Source of the DNA: Coprinopsis marcescibilis
Taxonomy: Eukaryota > Basidiomycota > Agaricomycetes > Agaricales > Psathyrellaceae
NCBI GenBank assembly: GCA_004369085.1
Contig: ML210180.1
Location: forward strand, 62,001 to 126,000
Length of the DNA: 64,000 nucleotides
Direction: 5' to 3'
Part shown: in pieces, positions 1 to 10,791 of the stretch
Layout: every line of letters begins with the position of its first letter
How positions within the stretch are numbered: the stretch's first letter is position 1
The notes under the pieces: generated by a model
Told to the model about the DNA's origin: nothing
What the model saw: the letters and a program-made list of their open reading frames with translations, nothing else
Databases searched by the model: none
Made by a program: the position numbers and the translations under genes

Positions 1-3000
1 GAATGGAGCGGATGATTGTCGCACTTTTTGACTTTGCGGCCAGCATCAAAAATGTCGAGCCCTCAGAGGTCGCAAACTCTGCAGAGATGGGGTCGACCTT
101 CAGCAGAGTGTCGAATGTCTTGATCCGAGCGCACGAAACCGCATGCGCCAAGGCTGTTTGTCCCTCATTATCTCTGGAATCGAGCTTGATCCCCTTGAGC
201 TCAAGCAGTAGACGTAAAACATCGTCCTGATCCCTTCGCGCCGCTTTCATGAGAGGTGTTTGACCGTAGGCATCCACACAATTGCAATCGACTCCTTCAA
301 CCGCAAGCAGCATGGTCACTATTTCCCCTGACTCCGATAACGCTGCGTGCGCCAGAGCTGTCCGTCCACGACCATCTTTGGCGTTGATGTCCAAATTGCT
401 GCCAAATTTGTTGATTATCGTCTCGACGAGCTTCAATTTGGCATCCCTAGCACGATGCTGCAACGCAAGCATCAAGATCGTAGTCCCAGATTTATCCGCA
501 GAGTTGATGTCGATTCCGGGGATTTGCAATAGGGCCTCTGCCGCTCCAGTGGAAGCACAGGGATCACAAAGGGAATGTGCAAGGGCCGAACGCCCCTCAC
601 CGTCCTGGGCGTTGACGTCGAATGTTCCATGGCCGAGAACGGTCAGGACGGCGTTTGATATGCCAGAACGTGCTGCACGCATCAACCAGTTGAAAGCACC
701 CTCCCCGTGCAAGCTAACCCCTCCACCCTTGAGAATGGTTTCGATAGTGTCGCTTTGACCTTGGCGCAACGCGTCGTCAAGTGGTCCACGGAAGGCGATA
801 CCCTTGGTCTGGACGAGCACCCTGATGATATCGTGGTGTCCCTGCTGCGCTGCCAGCGCAAGAGCCGTCTTCTCATACGAATCCACCGCATTGACGTCAA
901 TCCCTTCCGCTCCCAGCAACAGCTGGACGATGTCGCGCTGCCCAGTGCGAGACGCATGGGTCAACGGGGTTTCCGCAAGCCTCCCCGGGGTTGCTCGATT
1001 GACGTCAACCCCTCCTCTGGACAGGATGGCCTGGACAATGCCAGCGTGGTGGTTAACCACAGCAGCGAACAGGGCCGTCTGTCCGCGATCGTCTGTCAAA
1101 TCGACGTCCACGTCCTCTACACCCATCAGAAACGCAACAACATCCTCGCTCCCCATTATTGCTGCTAGGATCAAAGGAGTGGATCCGGCCGAGTCCCTGC
1201 TATTGAAGACGTTGTATGTCTGCAGCAACCCCGGGCTGGTCCACCCTTCTGACTCCAACCGGTCAAAGTATGCACGAATCCCATATGCGGCGGCAACATG
1301 GACGGAACCAAGCGTCTCCAGCCGATCAAAGTAGTCGTCGTCGTAGGATTCCAAAGGCAGCTCGAGTTCGTATATCCGGACTTGGCTGTCGTAAAGCAAT
1401 GGATATTGTTTGCAGTCGTCGAGGAACTCCAAAGCTGAAGCAGGCATTGACCTGGACTTTGTTGCGTGCAAGCCCCAATATTTGTAGGGGTACCCGGCCA
1501 TTGAGGTTCGCACGTTAGGGTCATCGTCAGAGTCCTGCGAAGACGCATCGTGGAATCCGTAGTACCGAAGGAAAGCTATGCAGGTGGAAGCAATCAAGGC
1601 ATGCGGATCGTCCACATAATGTCGCGCCAGATTCTTGGTCAAGTATTCCGCTGCGGTATAGTCTTCAAAAGAGTCAGTACCCAGACCCTTAATCTCCAAA
1701 GCTGGATAACTCACGAACGAAGCGGACCCTGCTTCTCGGCATGATGCGGACACGGTCAGTCGTCTCGACTTGGACCAGTCCGCAACAAATCGATAGGATA
1801 GAGTCGATACCAGGTTCCAGTTTGTCATCGAACCGGAACGTCTCTGGGCACACAGACACTGCGAGCACAAGCTCTTCAACTGTTAGAGGCCTCTGTGCAT
1901 ATGTGACCCAGATGAGGACCCGTTTCGCAAGGTCTGCTTCCTGTTCCGGCAATGCCTTGATGCGATCCATCGTCAAGTCATACATCCCATCCATCCCCCG
2001 GGGAAGCCCTTCCAGGGCCTTTCGTACTTGACTTTCATTGGTGCACCCCTTGAGCATATCGAGTTGAAGCGAGGCCAACAGGAACCTACACGATGGTCAA
2101 CAATTCGAAGCATGATGATCAGATTTTTCGACTCACATCCCGGACGATTTCGAGCTGACCGTCGAGACGACTTCAGCCTTCAACTTTGCATTGTTCAAAA
2201 GCAGCTTGCGGAGCGCCGGCATACGGTGAATCTTCTGGTCAATCAGCAGCGCGATATCGGGATCGGACGCGATGATAGTGAGGAACTGAGCATTTGGTAC
2301 GAGGTCCTCGAGGGTGTCCAGCGGGCGAGAGGTGATGAAGAAGTTGACGGGGAGCGAGGATAATATCTCGAGGAGATCAACTTGGATATCCGACGCGGCT
2401 TCGTCGAGACCGTCCAGGATGCAAAAGATTTGCTTGAACAAGCCGCAAGACGCAATTCGTCTCAACAGCTCAACAACCTCGGCCTCCGACGGACGTGTGT
2501 TCTCCCGTTTGTGACGCTCATACATTGGCTTTAGGAATGGCAGGACTTGGGGATGGCGCTCGAGGAGTTGGCGGAGGAGGGCCAAGAGGATGTCAATGAC
2601 CATCAGCCGCTCCGTGTAGCGGCAGAAAGCAAAGAGGAGGCAGACGTCGTTGGACTCGGATTCTGCAATGAGCTTTTGGATGTGTTCAATTACGATGCAC
2701 CTGTAATCATTTAGAAGCAGTGCAGGCAGACATGGAGATTAACCTACGCAATGACTGTCTTCCCGGCTCCAGCTGCAAGTCTGGGTAAGCACTGGCTTGA
2801 CAGCGTGCGGCAAAGTGAGTACTTACGCATCCCTGTTCCCCAGACTACACCCCCCAAGAGATTCATCAACCATTCTCTAAACCAATCGCTATCGATAACC
2901 CATCGCCCTGTCCCCGGCGTCCTCTTCGCCAGGTTCTCGGCCAAGACGCTGCGAAAGTTAAGCTTAATCAACCATTCCAAGATTTTGCACAATAGTTCTG

Positions 3001-3283
3001 GACAAGTCGGATGTTCAGGATGGGCAATCACACAGAATCCAGTTGGCGTACCATCGTTTGCAATTGTGGAAGCTGCGCCTCCTGACGAGCTGTGATATAT
3101 AATGTCCCCTCCCGCGATCGTCAAATGACTGTTGATTATCTGCACCTGTTGAGCTCCTTGCAGTACATGAGGACCAGGGCGTTGCAACGTGAAAACGTTG
3201 TTGGCGACCTATATACCGTTCAGCACCATCGCGCCAGTGGCTATTTCGAACGGACTTACTAGCGTCGAAAGGCTAGATCCCAT
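1..3283 (-). CDS. NACHT-ankyrin repeat protein (fungal NLR-like receptor), 3' end cut by the window edge
   Basis: Exons on the minus strand: 3283-3260, 3208-2827, 2772-2748, 2700-2137, 2085-1715, 1662-<1; all phases match and about 1009 codons are open. The first in-frame ATG is at 3283. A P-loop GMPGAGKT (about residue 134) is completed exactly by the splice of a 25-nt exon; a Walker-B-like IFCILDGLDEA lies near 235. Then come the winged-helix-like segment typical of these proteins, ending VRFVHYTAAEYL (the His is created by a splice), and from about residue 570 a long run of ankyrin repeats (for example ALALAAQQGHHDIIRVLV) open to the edge. Known of the family: STAND NTPases with NACHT and ankyrins are abundant in mushrooms and some filamentous fungi and are linked to self/non-self recognition and regulated cell death. 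The N-terminal ~130 residues match no effector domain I recognise. Ligand unknown; the stop codon lies outside the window. Confidence 0.88.
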
Positions 3284-4030
3284 CTTTCTGTCATTTGCAG
3301 TTAAACGGGCAATGCAAGGAGACCCTGAGGACACCGATGAGAAGGAGCACAAAGCTGTGCGCGGGACATACGAATGGCTTTCCGGATTGATAGGGCCTCG
3401 GATGACGTTCAAGTTCGCACCGCCTCGGAGTCCGACTCGGACGCAGGAGCATTAATGGACGATAGGGGGCCTCCAAACTTTGCCAAGGCAGCCATGTTCC
3501 GAGTACACATGTCTGAAGCAGATCGATTCCGCATATGCTAAGCAGCAGAACTACTACACAGAATCAACATTCAACCGTTCATAAAATACTCGAGTGTCGT
3601 AGATATCATAATCGTCTAAATACATCAACGAAGCGAAACTCGCAAAGTCTGTCTCCGAAATGCGAAAGAGGTATTCATAAAGAAGATTATACTAAAACTA
3701 GATGATGCGAATGCGAATGCAATTGCTGTAAAAAAGTGTTGGGCCGATGATGTGGGTATGATATGGTGGTATGCGATGCAAAGCGATGTGTGGACTAGAA
3801 GCCTAAAGGAGTGCTTGGGTACTACTTGCGTCGTTGAGTAATGATTGGCAGCTGAATTCAGAGAGAGGAAAGAGATGGGAATCCACCAGGGAACCGAAAA
3901 GACATGAAGCGAATTACTGTCCAGTGAGTCGGGACGCTGGGTGAAAGATGAAATAGAATAGATACGAGCATATGATAAAGTGAATGTGAAAAACGAAATA
4001 AATACGACGAAAAGAAAAACTGCGACGAGC
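3284..4030. other. Intergenic: NLR promoter side and septation-gene 3' side
   Basis: About 750 bp with no gene model, no convincing open frame and no repeat. It must hold the 5' region of the NACHT gene (transcribed leftward) and the upstream flank beyond the end of the septation gene. I see no TATA box at a fitting distance. Confidence 0.5.
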
Positions 4031-6994
4031 CTACGGCTTTTGGGCCTTCAACGTCCTGATCTGCGCTCTCAGCTGGCCATTTTCTGTCTGCATGCTGTTC
4101 AGCTCATCCAGCAAAGCAATCCTCTGACCCTGCTCCGCATTCCTCATAGCCTCGATCTCATCCTGCGCAGCCTCGTACTCCTTGGCTTTGACCTCCAGCT
4201 GCTTCTTCCTATTCTCCAGCTCCTGCGTCGATTCCTCCAACTGCTTCTTGAGGGTCTCAAGCTGGGCCTTGACCTGCTCTTCAGCCTGGCGACGGGCCAT
4301 GTTGGGCGCATTGGCAGCTTCTTCCGCGAGAGTGAGCGTACGGGCGGAGAGTGTATTGTTGGCTTCGTTCAGCTCTCCAATCTCTTTCGCACGTTCCGCA
4401 ACGAGCGCTTCCAGCTGTCGCTTCTCCGCAGTATTGCGCTCGATGGCTTCGTTGAGATAATGGACCTCTGATTGCCTGTAGTACAAAATCCGATGAGCAA
4501 AGAACAAGAAAAGGAAAACGAGACGCACATGACACCCATCCGCTCCTGCAAAGCCTCGTTCCTCCCCTCCAACTGCTTGACTTGCTTGCTATACGTGTCC
4601 AGAGCCAGGTTCGCATCCTGAGCCAGCTTCTGGGCCCTCTCCGCATTCTTCTTCAGAAGATCATGGGCCTGCGCAAAGCGAATCAACCTCTCGATCAAGG
4701 CTCTGTCGTCCAAGACAAGGGCGTTGACGCGGTTGATAAAGCTTTCGAGCGTGAACTGGCCGTTGTTGGGGGCGACGCTGGACTTGCGGGGGTCGTAGAG
4801 GGTCTTAAGGGAGCGGACGTCGAGGTCGGAGATGGAGGCGGCGGCGGCGTTGTTCGGGCCACCCGGGCTGGGAATAGAGGCTGAAGCGGGGGTGGGCGGC
4901 GGGGCGCCGTTGATGCGATACCTGGAATTGCCAGAGCCAACCCTTGCGGCTCTCGCTTCGGGGGACGGCAAGATTGCCCAAATTGGCTGCAGCGCCTCGA
5001 TAAACTTGGCGCCCTGGACGTCCGGGCCATACTCCGAGTTCTCCGGCGCGACCTGTGGTTGCGGAGGGGTGAAGACGGCGGGCGGCGAGAAGGACCTGGC
5101 CGACGCCATGGTGTCCCTCTTGGCGCTGTCTCTCTCGCGCTTGGCGTCCTCGAGCTCCCTCAACAGAGGTTCCCGTGCCTTTTCGAGTCTGTCGATCTGC
5201 AGACGTTGATCATCGAGACGTGATGTTACGGCGTTGATGAGATGGCGCATGATGGAGATGCTCGAGTCTCGTGGGCGCGGAGGCACAGAAATGTCGAACC
5301 TCTCGCAAAGTGCACGGAGACTGTTCAGTGTGGCGTTGAGTTCCTGGTTGGCTGCCTGCAGGACCTGCTCGTCGGCATCCCGGAGCCGGTCCATTTCTTC
5401 CTGCAGCCGAGTCAGGTCGTCAATCTTTTCCTCTTCCATCGACGCCCGTTCGGCATCCCAGCCGGCCCGCTCCTCGTTCCACTCTTCTTTAATCTCCCTA
5501 ATCTCCCTGTCCTTTTCGGCCAGTTCTCGCCGGAGTATATGCACGTCGGAGTCGGAGCCTCCGGTCGTCTCCAGCTGCAGGATCTGTGCCCTCAGACTCT
5601 GCGCCTCTTCGTCCCATTTGGCTTTTTCCTGTTTGAGCTGCTCCAGTTTAGGCAATTCAGCCTCCAGTGCAGCAATGGTCTCCTCTGCGTTCTGCAGCTC
5701 CATACCCTTCATAGTCTCCACCTGCTGCTTCTCCAGTTGCAAATGCGACAGTTCCTTTTTCATCTCCCCTTGCCGTTTTGATGACTCTGCAAGCTGTGCG
5801 GTCGCCGCCTTGAGTTTCTCTTCCAGACTCGAGATCTCCTTGGACGCAGCTTCATTCGAGATTTGTCGTTTAGGAACAACGCTGTCCGCATGTCCAGCGA
5901 ACAGATGCGCCCCGTCGAATTTCGTAGATCTCGTGGTTGTCGAGCTAAACGAGCTGACCGAATCGGCTGTTGCTGGGCTCAAGAGCGTGCTCCTGTTGGA
6001 GCTCTCGTACCCAGAATCCTCGCTGGTGCCGCTCATTGACGGAGACAGCTTCTTTTCCATGTTGCGCACGCTAAAGCTCAGCACGGCTGCTCGATGCTCC
6101 AACAGTCGTTTGTGGATCTCGTTGGCGCGCTCAGACAGCTGCCAGACGTCTTTCTGCGCTGCATCCACCCGTCCGTTGGCTGCGTCCAGCTGCTCCCCAT
6201 TCTGTTTCACGCCACTCTTGTTGATTCTCGAGAGCGAGGCTGCTGCGTCGCGGATCTTGGTTTCCAGTGCCAGCTTTCTTGTAGACGCTGTCAGTCGCGA
6301 GGACAGCGATGTGTATTCCTATGCATATCATGAGTTGAGATGTGGCGGGTACGGCACGAGGATACGACACCTTTTTGAGATCCTCGACTTCTTCGGTGCC
6401 TAGGATACTGTATTCCCGAGAATCCACAACGGCTTCGCTAGCCATGAGACTCATAAGCAGTTCGTCCCGCGTGTTGAGTTGGCCCGAGATGCGTTTGGAC
6501 GAGGGCGCACCCCAAGTCTCTGATCCGGTCGATGTCGACGTTGACTCCCGTTTCTCAAGCTTCTCCACAGAGGGTGCGGGTATCCTCCGTGACATCCCAG
6601 CTGGAGAGCCGTTCAAACCAGTGCTGCCCATACTGCGATGGTTGCTATTGCTCGAAGATCGGCTGAGGGAGCCCCACGAACGGTCAGCGTCGTCTGCCCC
6701 ATTGTTCGCAGAGCTACCCGACAACGAAGGTTTCCTTCCCTCTTTTTGGAGCTTGAGGAGGGCGGCGGATGTCGCCTTTGGACTGGAGTATGTGCCGTTG
6801 TCGTAGGACTCGCGGAGGGGTGTGGGAGGCCAACTGGGGCCAGTTGCTGTTGTTGTTATGGTCTGGATTATGCCCTTTGGTAGCGGTGGAGGCGGCTGGG
6901 GTTGTTGGGTGTCGGACGGTGAGCTCGGTGCTGAACCTGAGGCTGAGGATGAGAGAGCTCCGACGCCGAACAGCTTGCGGACGCCAAAGTTCAT
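4031..6994 (-). CDS. Uds1-domain coiled-coil protein (up-regulated during septation family)
   Basis: Exons 6994-6371, 6318-4529, 4475-4031; 952 aa. The N-terminal ~180 residues are Ser/Pro-rich and disordered (poly-Pro near residue 35). A helical segment begins RDELLMSLMASEAVVDSREY and crosses the first intron into EYTSLSSRLTASTRKLALET, which fits the Up-regulated During Septation domain (Uds1, PF15456) as I remember it. The remainder is long heptad-rich coiled coil broken by a Ser-rich linker and a Pro-rich hinge, ending in a second coiled coil. The start at 6994 is the first ATG that avoids the low-complexity upstream frame. S. pombe Uds1 is a septation-induced protein of poorly known function; a structural role at septum or cortex is inference. 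The gene is head-to-head with MDM34. Confidence 0.75.
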
Positions 6995-7230
6995 GGCTGC
7001 GTGTTGTACGAAAAAAAAGACGACAGAGGAACTGCAGAAGAGGATGCGGCTGGCAGACTGGCTGGCTGGCTGGGCTGGCCCTGGCCTAAGCAATCTGACT
7101 AGGCAGCAACGCAGTGGTCGTAGTGGGAAGAGTACAGAGTTTGGGCCAAATAGACCCGAATCCAATTGTTGGTAGCGACCACAACAAATAATTACTAGTC
7201 TTCTACCACATTGCAGCACCCATTTCATGC
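6995..7230. promoter_or_regulatory. Shared divergent promoter, Uds1-like gene / MDM34
   Basis: Only 236 bp separate the two start codons, so both promoters and 5' UTRs must lie here. No TATA box is evident at a fitting distance from either start. Inference from gene geometry only. Confidence 0.5.
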
Positions 7231-10200
7231 ATGTCGTTCACCTTCAACTGGCCTCGCTTTTCAGACCAGTTCCATTATGATGCCATTCAGATGCTCAATA
7301 CCGCCCTGAACAAGGGCAACAAGCCCCCAATTATCGCAGACAAAATCGAGGTCGTTGAACTCGAGATGGGTACTCAGGTCGGTCTACTGCACTAGTCTCA
7401 ATACAAACTTCTGAAACGGAGCTATAGCCACCAGAGCTGGAGATTAGGGACATTGGCGACCTCACTGTCGACCAATTCCGAGGAATCTTCCGGATGACCT
7501 ACGCAGGTGATGCCCATCTGGTGCTAAAGACCAAAGTCCAGGTAGATACATTGAAACTATTCAAATAGCTAGCTGGACGTTGACCAACTACAAAAGGCTA
7601 ACCCTCTAAACCACAAGTTGTCTGATATTCACCAGCTAAGTGGCGGCCAAGGCATGCTCGCTGCAAAGCAACCGCTCGTGGTACCCATGCTCCTCCGCCT
7701 CTCGCACTTCCGTCTATCATCCTACGTCGTCCTCGTCATCTCAAAACAAAAGGGCATCACAATCGTATTCAAAACGGACCCCCTCCAAAATGTCGACATC
7801 AACAGCACCTTTGACAGCATCGCGGTCATCCAGAGTTTTATCCAGCGCGAAATCGAAGGGCAGCTGCGCCAGATGTTCAGGGAAGACCTGCCAGGCATCA
7901 TCCACCGGCTCAGCCAACAGTGGGTGAAAGCCAAAGTCGAAACACCCTACCAGAAGCAGAACCAGAGCGGTCTGAAGAAGGCTGCCGCGAACGGTCCTGC
8001 TCCTGCCCAGGCGCCTCTGCTAGGCGTGCCGCGTCCGCTCGGTCGCTCAGTCTCGGGCGGCGGGCAGCAGCCCCAAAACTTTGAAACGCGCTCAACGCCC
8101 GACTTGGCCAGCCCATACCCAATACCCCGACATAGAAGCGGCGCGGCGTCCGACATCCAGCCACCAACATCCTACCCCTACCTCCGACCTCCAATATCTG
8201 CCCGACGTCCCCGAAGCACAACAGGCATCTCATCCGCCGGAAACCACCGCACATCCTCGCCACTCACCGCACCACCACTCACCAACCAATCCTCCACCAG
8301 CACCGTCGCAAACCACGACGCCTCCAGCAGCACGTTCCCGGATCTAGAGCACTTTGACCCGACATACGGACTACGTCCCGAAGGCCTCCCCACTAAACCC
8401 GTCTTCAAGGGCTTCAGCAGTCTCTTCTCGAGGCCGACCAAGGGCTTGGCGGATCTAGCCGAGGAAGCACTCTCCTCCTCATCCACCGCACGAGGCGACG
8501 ACGACAGCGACGGATACTTTTCATCATCCGGGTCTGTAAGCGATGACGAGGACTTTGAAGGCAACTCGTATGATTTTGTAGATTGGGATGGGAGGAGCAG
8601 CGGCTTTATGAACACGGAGGCCCAGCCGGTGGTGGAGTATGAGAGCATACCGGCTGTGGGAGGCGGGGTCATTACCAGGCCCCGCATCGTGCATTCGCAG
8701 TCGAGGGTCCAGATGCCTGACTCGGGTGTCGGCGCGTCCTCGAGCTCGCTGCCGTTTTTGTCGGCTCAGAATTCCGCGTCGTCCTCGCCTTCCGCGAGAC
8801 AGCATCCTACGGCGACTGTGATGTCGCGGACAGGGAGTGGCCAGAGCAGCGGGTCAGGGTCGCCGGCCGGTATCCTTTCTCGCAACTCCAGCAATCCGTA
8901 TTTCGCGAATGTTGGCCTTGGAGCGGGGTTGGGGACGCAGGGACCTTTGTCGGCGGGTCTTGGTGTTGGTGGGGCAGCGATTTCGTCGGGGATGCTCTCG
9001 CCGGGTGTAGCTGGGAGTTCGCGGAGACCGTACACGTACGGCGAGGACCCTGCCGCGTATGCTATGCGCAACGGGGCTGTCGACAGATATCCCCATCCGT
9101 ATGACCTCGAACGGATGGGATACAGACCGTACCCTCCTCACCAGCACAACGAAGAGTACGAAGAATACGAGGAGGAGGATATCGAGTATTACAGCGATGA
9201 AGATGGCGTTCATTCCCGAGTCCAGGCTTCGAGGATCAGGAGGGGAGTGAGTGGAGGGAGCACCGGGACGGGTAGTGAGCAGGTACGACGGCAAGTCTAC
9301 GAACGCTCTGCGGCTGCCTCGTCGTCGCATCAACCATCCCTGCCTCCTCCACCGCCCGTATCCATCGCGTCCTCGCCCCCACGTTCACGTCCCCCCGGAG
9401 GCAAACGCCGTCTATCCGTCTCCTCCAACGCGACCAACCGCACGGCCAGCACAAGCTCGCCCTTCCGCCATGCCACCTCCGCCTCGTCCGACGCGGCATA
9501 CTCGGACCCGGCCAAGATCGTGCTCCGCCCTTCGTTGCTGAACAACAGCATACACCACCTGAGCACCCTGTCGCATTCCAACCATACGCTCAGCCCGTAT
9601 ACGCGGAGCTTTGAGCATTTCGCGGTGAGGAGCGGGCCGCCGAGGGTCGGTGGTAGTGGCAGTTTGACCGTCACGACGAGCGAGGGGGATGGGGATGGGG
9701 CGGCGATGGGTGGAGGTCTGCAGCAATCCCAGCAGCGGCAGCAACAGCAACAGCAGCAGGCCTCGGCACTTGGAGCTGCTGGCCGCGCGTCCTCTGGTGG
9801 GAATGCGGCGGGTGGGAGTTTTGGGAGGAGTCGGGGGACTGCTACGGCGGGGATTGTGGGTGTGGGGATGGGGGCTACGAAGCTTGGGGTGGGCAAGTCC
9901 AAGGCGGATGTGGTGGTCAAGGCGCGGCGGAAGCGGATATTTAGGCTGGGGGCTAAGAAAGTTGGGGGTGAGGTCGGTGGGGGCGGTAGTTCTAATTCGC
10001 CGGAGGGTGGTGTGCTGGGTGATGAGGATGGGGGTGTGGGAGGGGATGGTGTGTCGACTGTGCATGATGAACAGGTGTATGGGGTTCCTGGGGTAGGTGA
10101 AACGGGAGGGGGGAATGTGGGCATGGGTGGTGGGGGTCTGAGAGAGAAGGGGAAGCATCGGTCGAGGCATCGGAGGAGGAAGCCGTCCCTGGCGGCGAGT

Positions 10201-10263
10201 GCGACGGACTTTGATGAGGCGGATATGGATAGGTATTTCAAGTCTATGCAGGATCCGGCTTGA
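7231..10263 (+). CDS. MDM34: Mdm34, ERMES complex subunit (SMP domain), with long disordered tail
   Basis: Exons 7231-7377, 7428-7541, 7597-10263; 975 aa. The N-terminus [20 protein letters not shown] and the following segments ([12 protein letters not shown], then [20 protein letters not shown] across an intron, then [20 protein letters not shown]) are diagnostic of Mdm34. The lipid-binding SMP domain covers about residues 1-225. ERMES (Mdm10, Mdm12, Mdm34, Mmm1) tethers ER to mitochondria and moves phospholipids; Mdm34 sits at the outer membrane. The remaining ~750 residues are low complexity: Ser/Pro/Gly-rich, an acidic stretch near residue 525, a Gln run around 9719-9760 and Gly-rich C-terminal segments. 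Yeast Mdm34 is about 460 aa, so this is roughly double. Codon use becomes strongly G-rich after about 9600. Confidence 0.93.
9719..9762 (+). repeat. CAG/CAA triplet tract coding a Gln run in Mdm34
   Basis: Imperfect CAG/CAA triplets encode about a dozen Gln interrupted by Ser and Arg, inside the disordered tail. A likely length-variable microsatellite. Confidence 0.6.
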
Positions 10264-10791
10264 GAGGGCGTTGGGGTACGAGGGCAAGAACTGTACGTGC
10301 GGTTTTGGACAGACCAGGCTTTAGGTTTTGGCAAGCAATCTCATCTCATTCTCTTTGCATTCAGCATTCAATTCTATGTAGACTCATTCACACACCGCTA
10401 CTCACGCACATATTACATGCACTGACTGATTCATTTACATGAACTCTCGCACGTAGACGCAAGTTTTAAATCGATAGAGGTTTCGCGCCAAGCCCTTCGA
10501 CTCGGATACATATATATCCTCTCCAAGTACCAGAGTACTATGGCACGGGGTGTGATCTCACATAGTTGCACGTCCCTATCAAGAAGGCACTATAGGTTCG
10601 TTTAAGAACAAACGAATGACTCAACCATCGAGCGCCAATCGTCGGTATAACCAATTCAGATAGACCTTTGGGATGCTCGGATCCGAGTGTCGTTCCCCGT
10701 TGGCTTAGACGCTTTCCAGTCAATGCAATGTGCACTGAAGTATTCAAATATATGATTATCGAACAAAACTTGCCCGCGCGATTATCTAAAT
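10264..10791. other. Convergent 3' intergenic
   Basis: Tail-to-tail spacer of about 530 bp between MDM34 and the DUF2009 gene. It is AT-richer than the flanks and includes a TA-alternating stretch near 10510. No gene model fits; it presumably holds both 3' UTRs and polyadenylation signals. Confidence 0.5.

Noticed and set aside
1663..1714. Apparent frameshift in the NACHT gene suggesting a pseudogene
   Set aside because: It is a normal 52-bp intron with a GTGAGT donor; removal restores the family motif VRFVHYTAAEYL.
5234..6403. 389-codon plus-strand open frame within the Uds1-like gene
   Set aside because: Antisense of a coiled coil (Ser/Leu/Cys-rich) and it crosses a well-supported intron of the real gene.
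9330..10334. 334-codon minus-strand open frame within MDM34
   Set aside because: Antisense of the low-complexity Mdm34 tail; Pro/Ser-rich with no domain.
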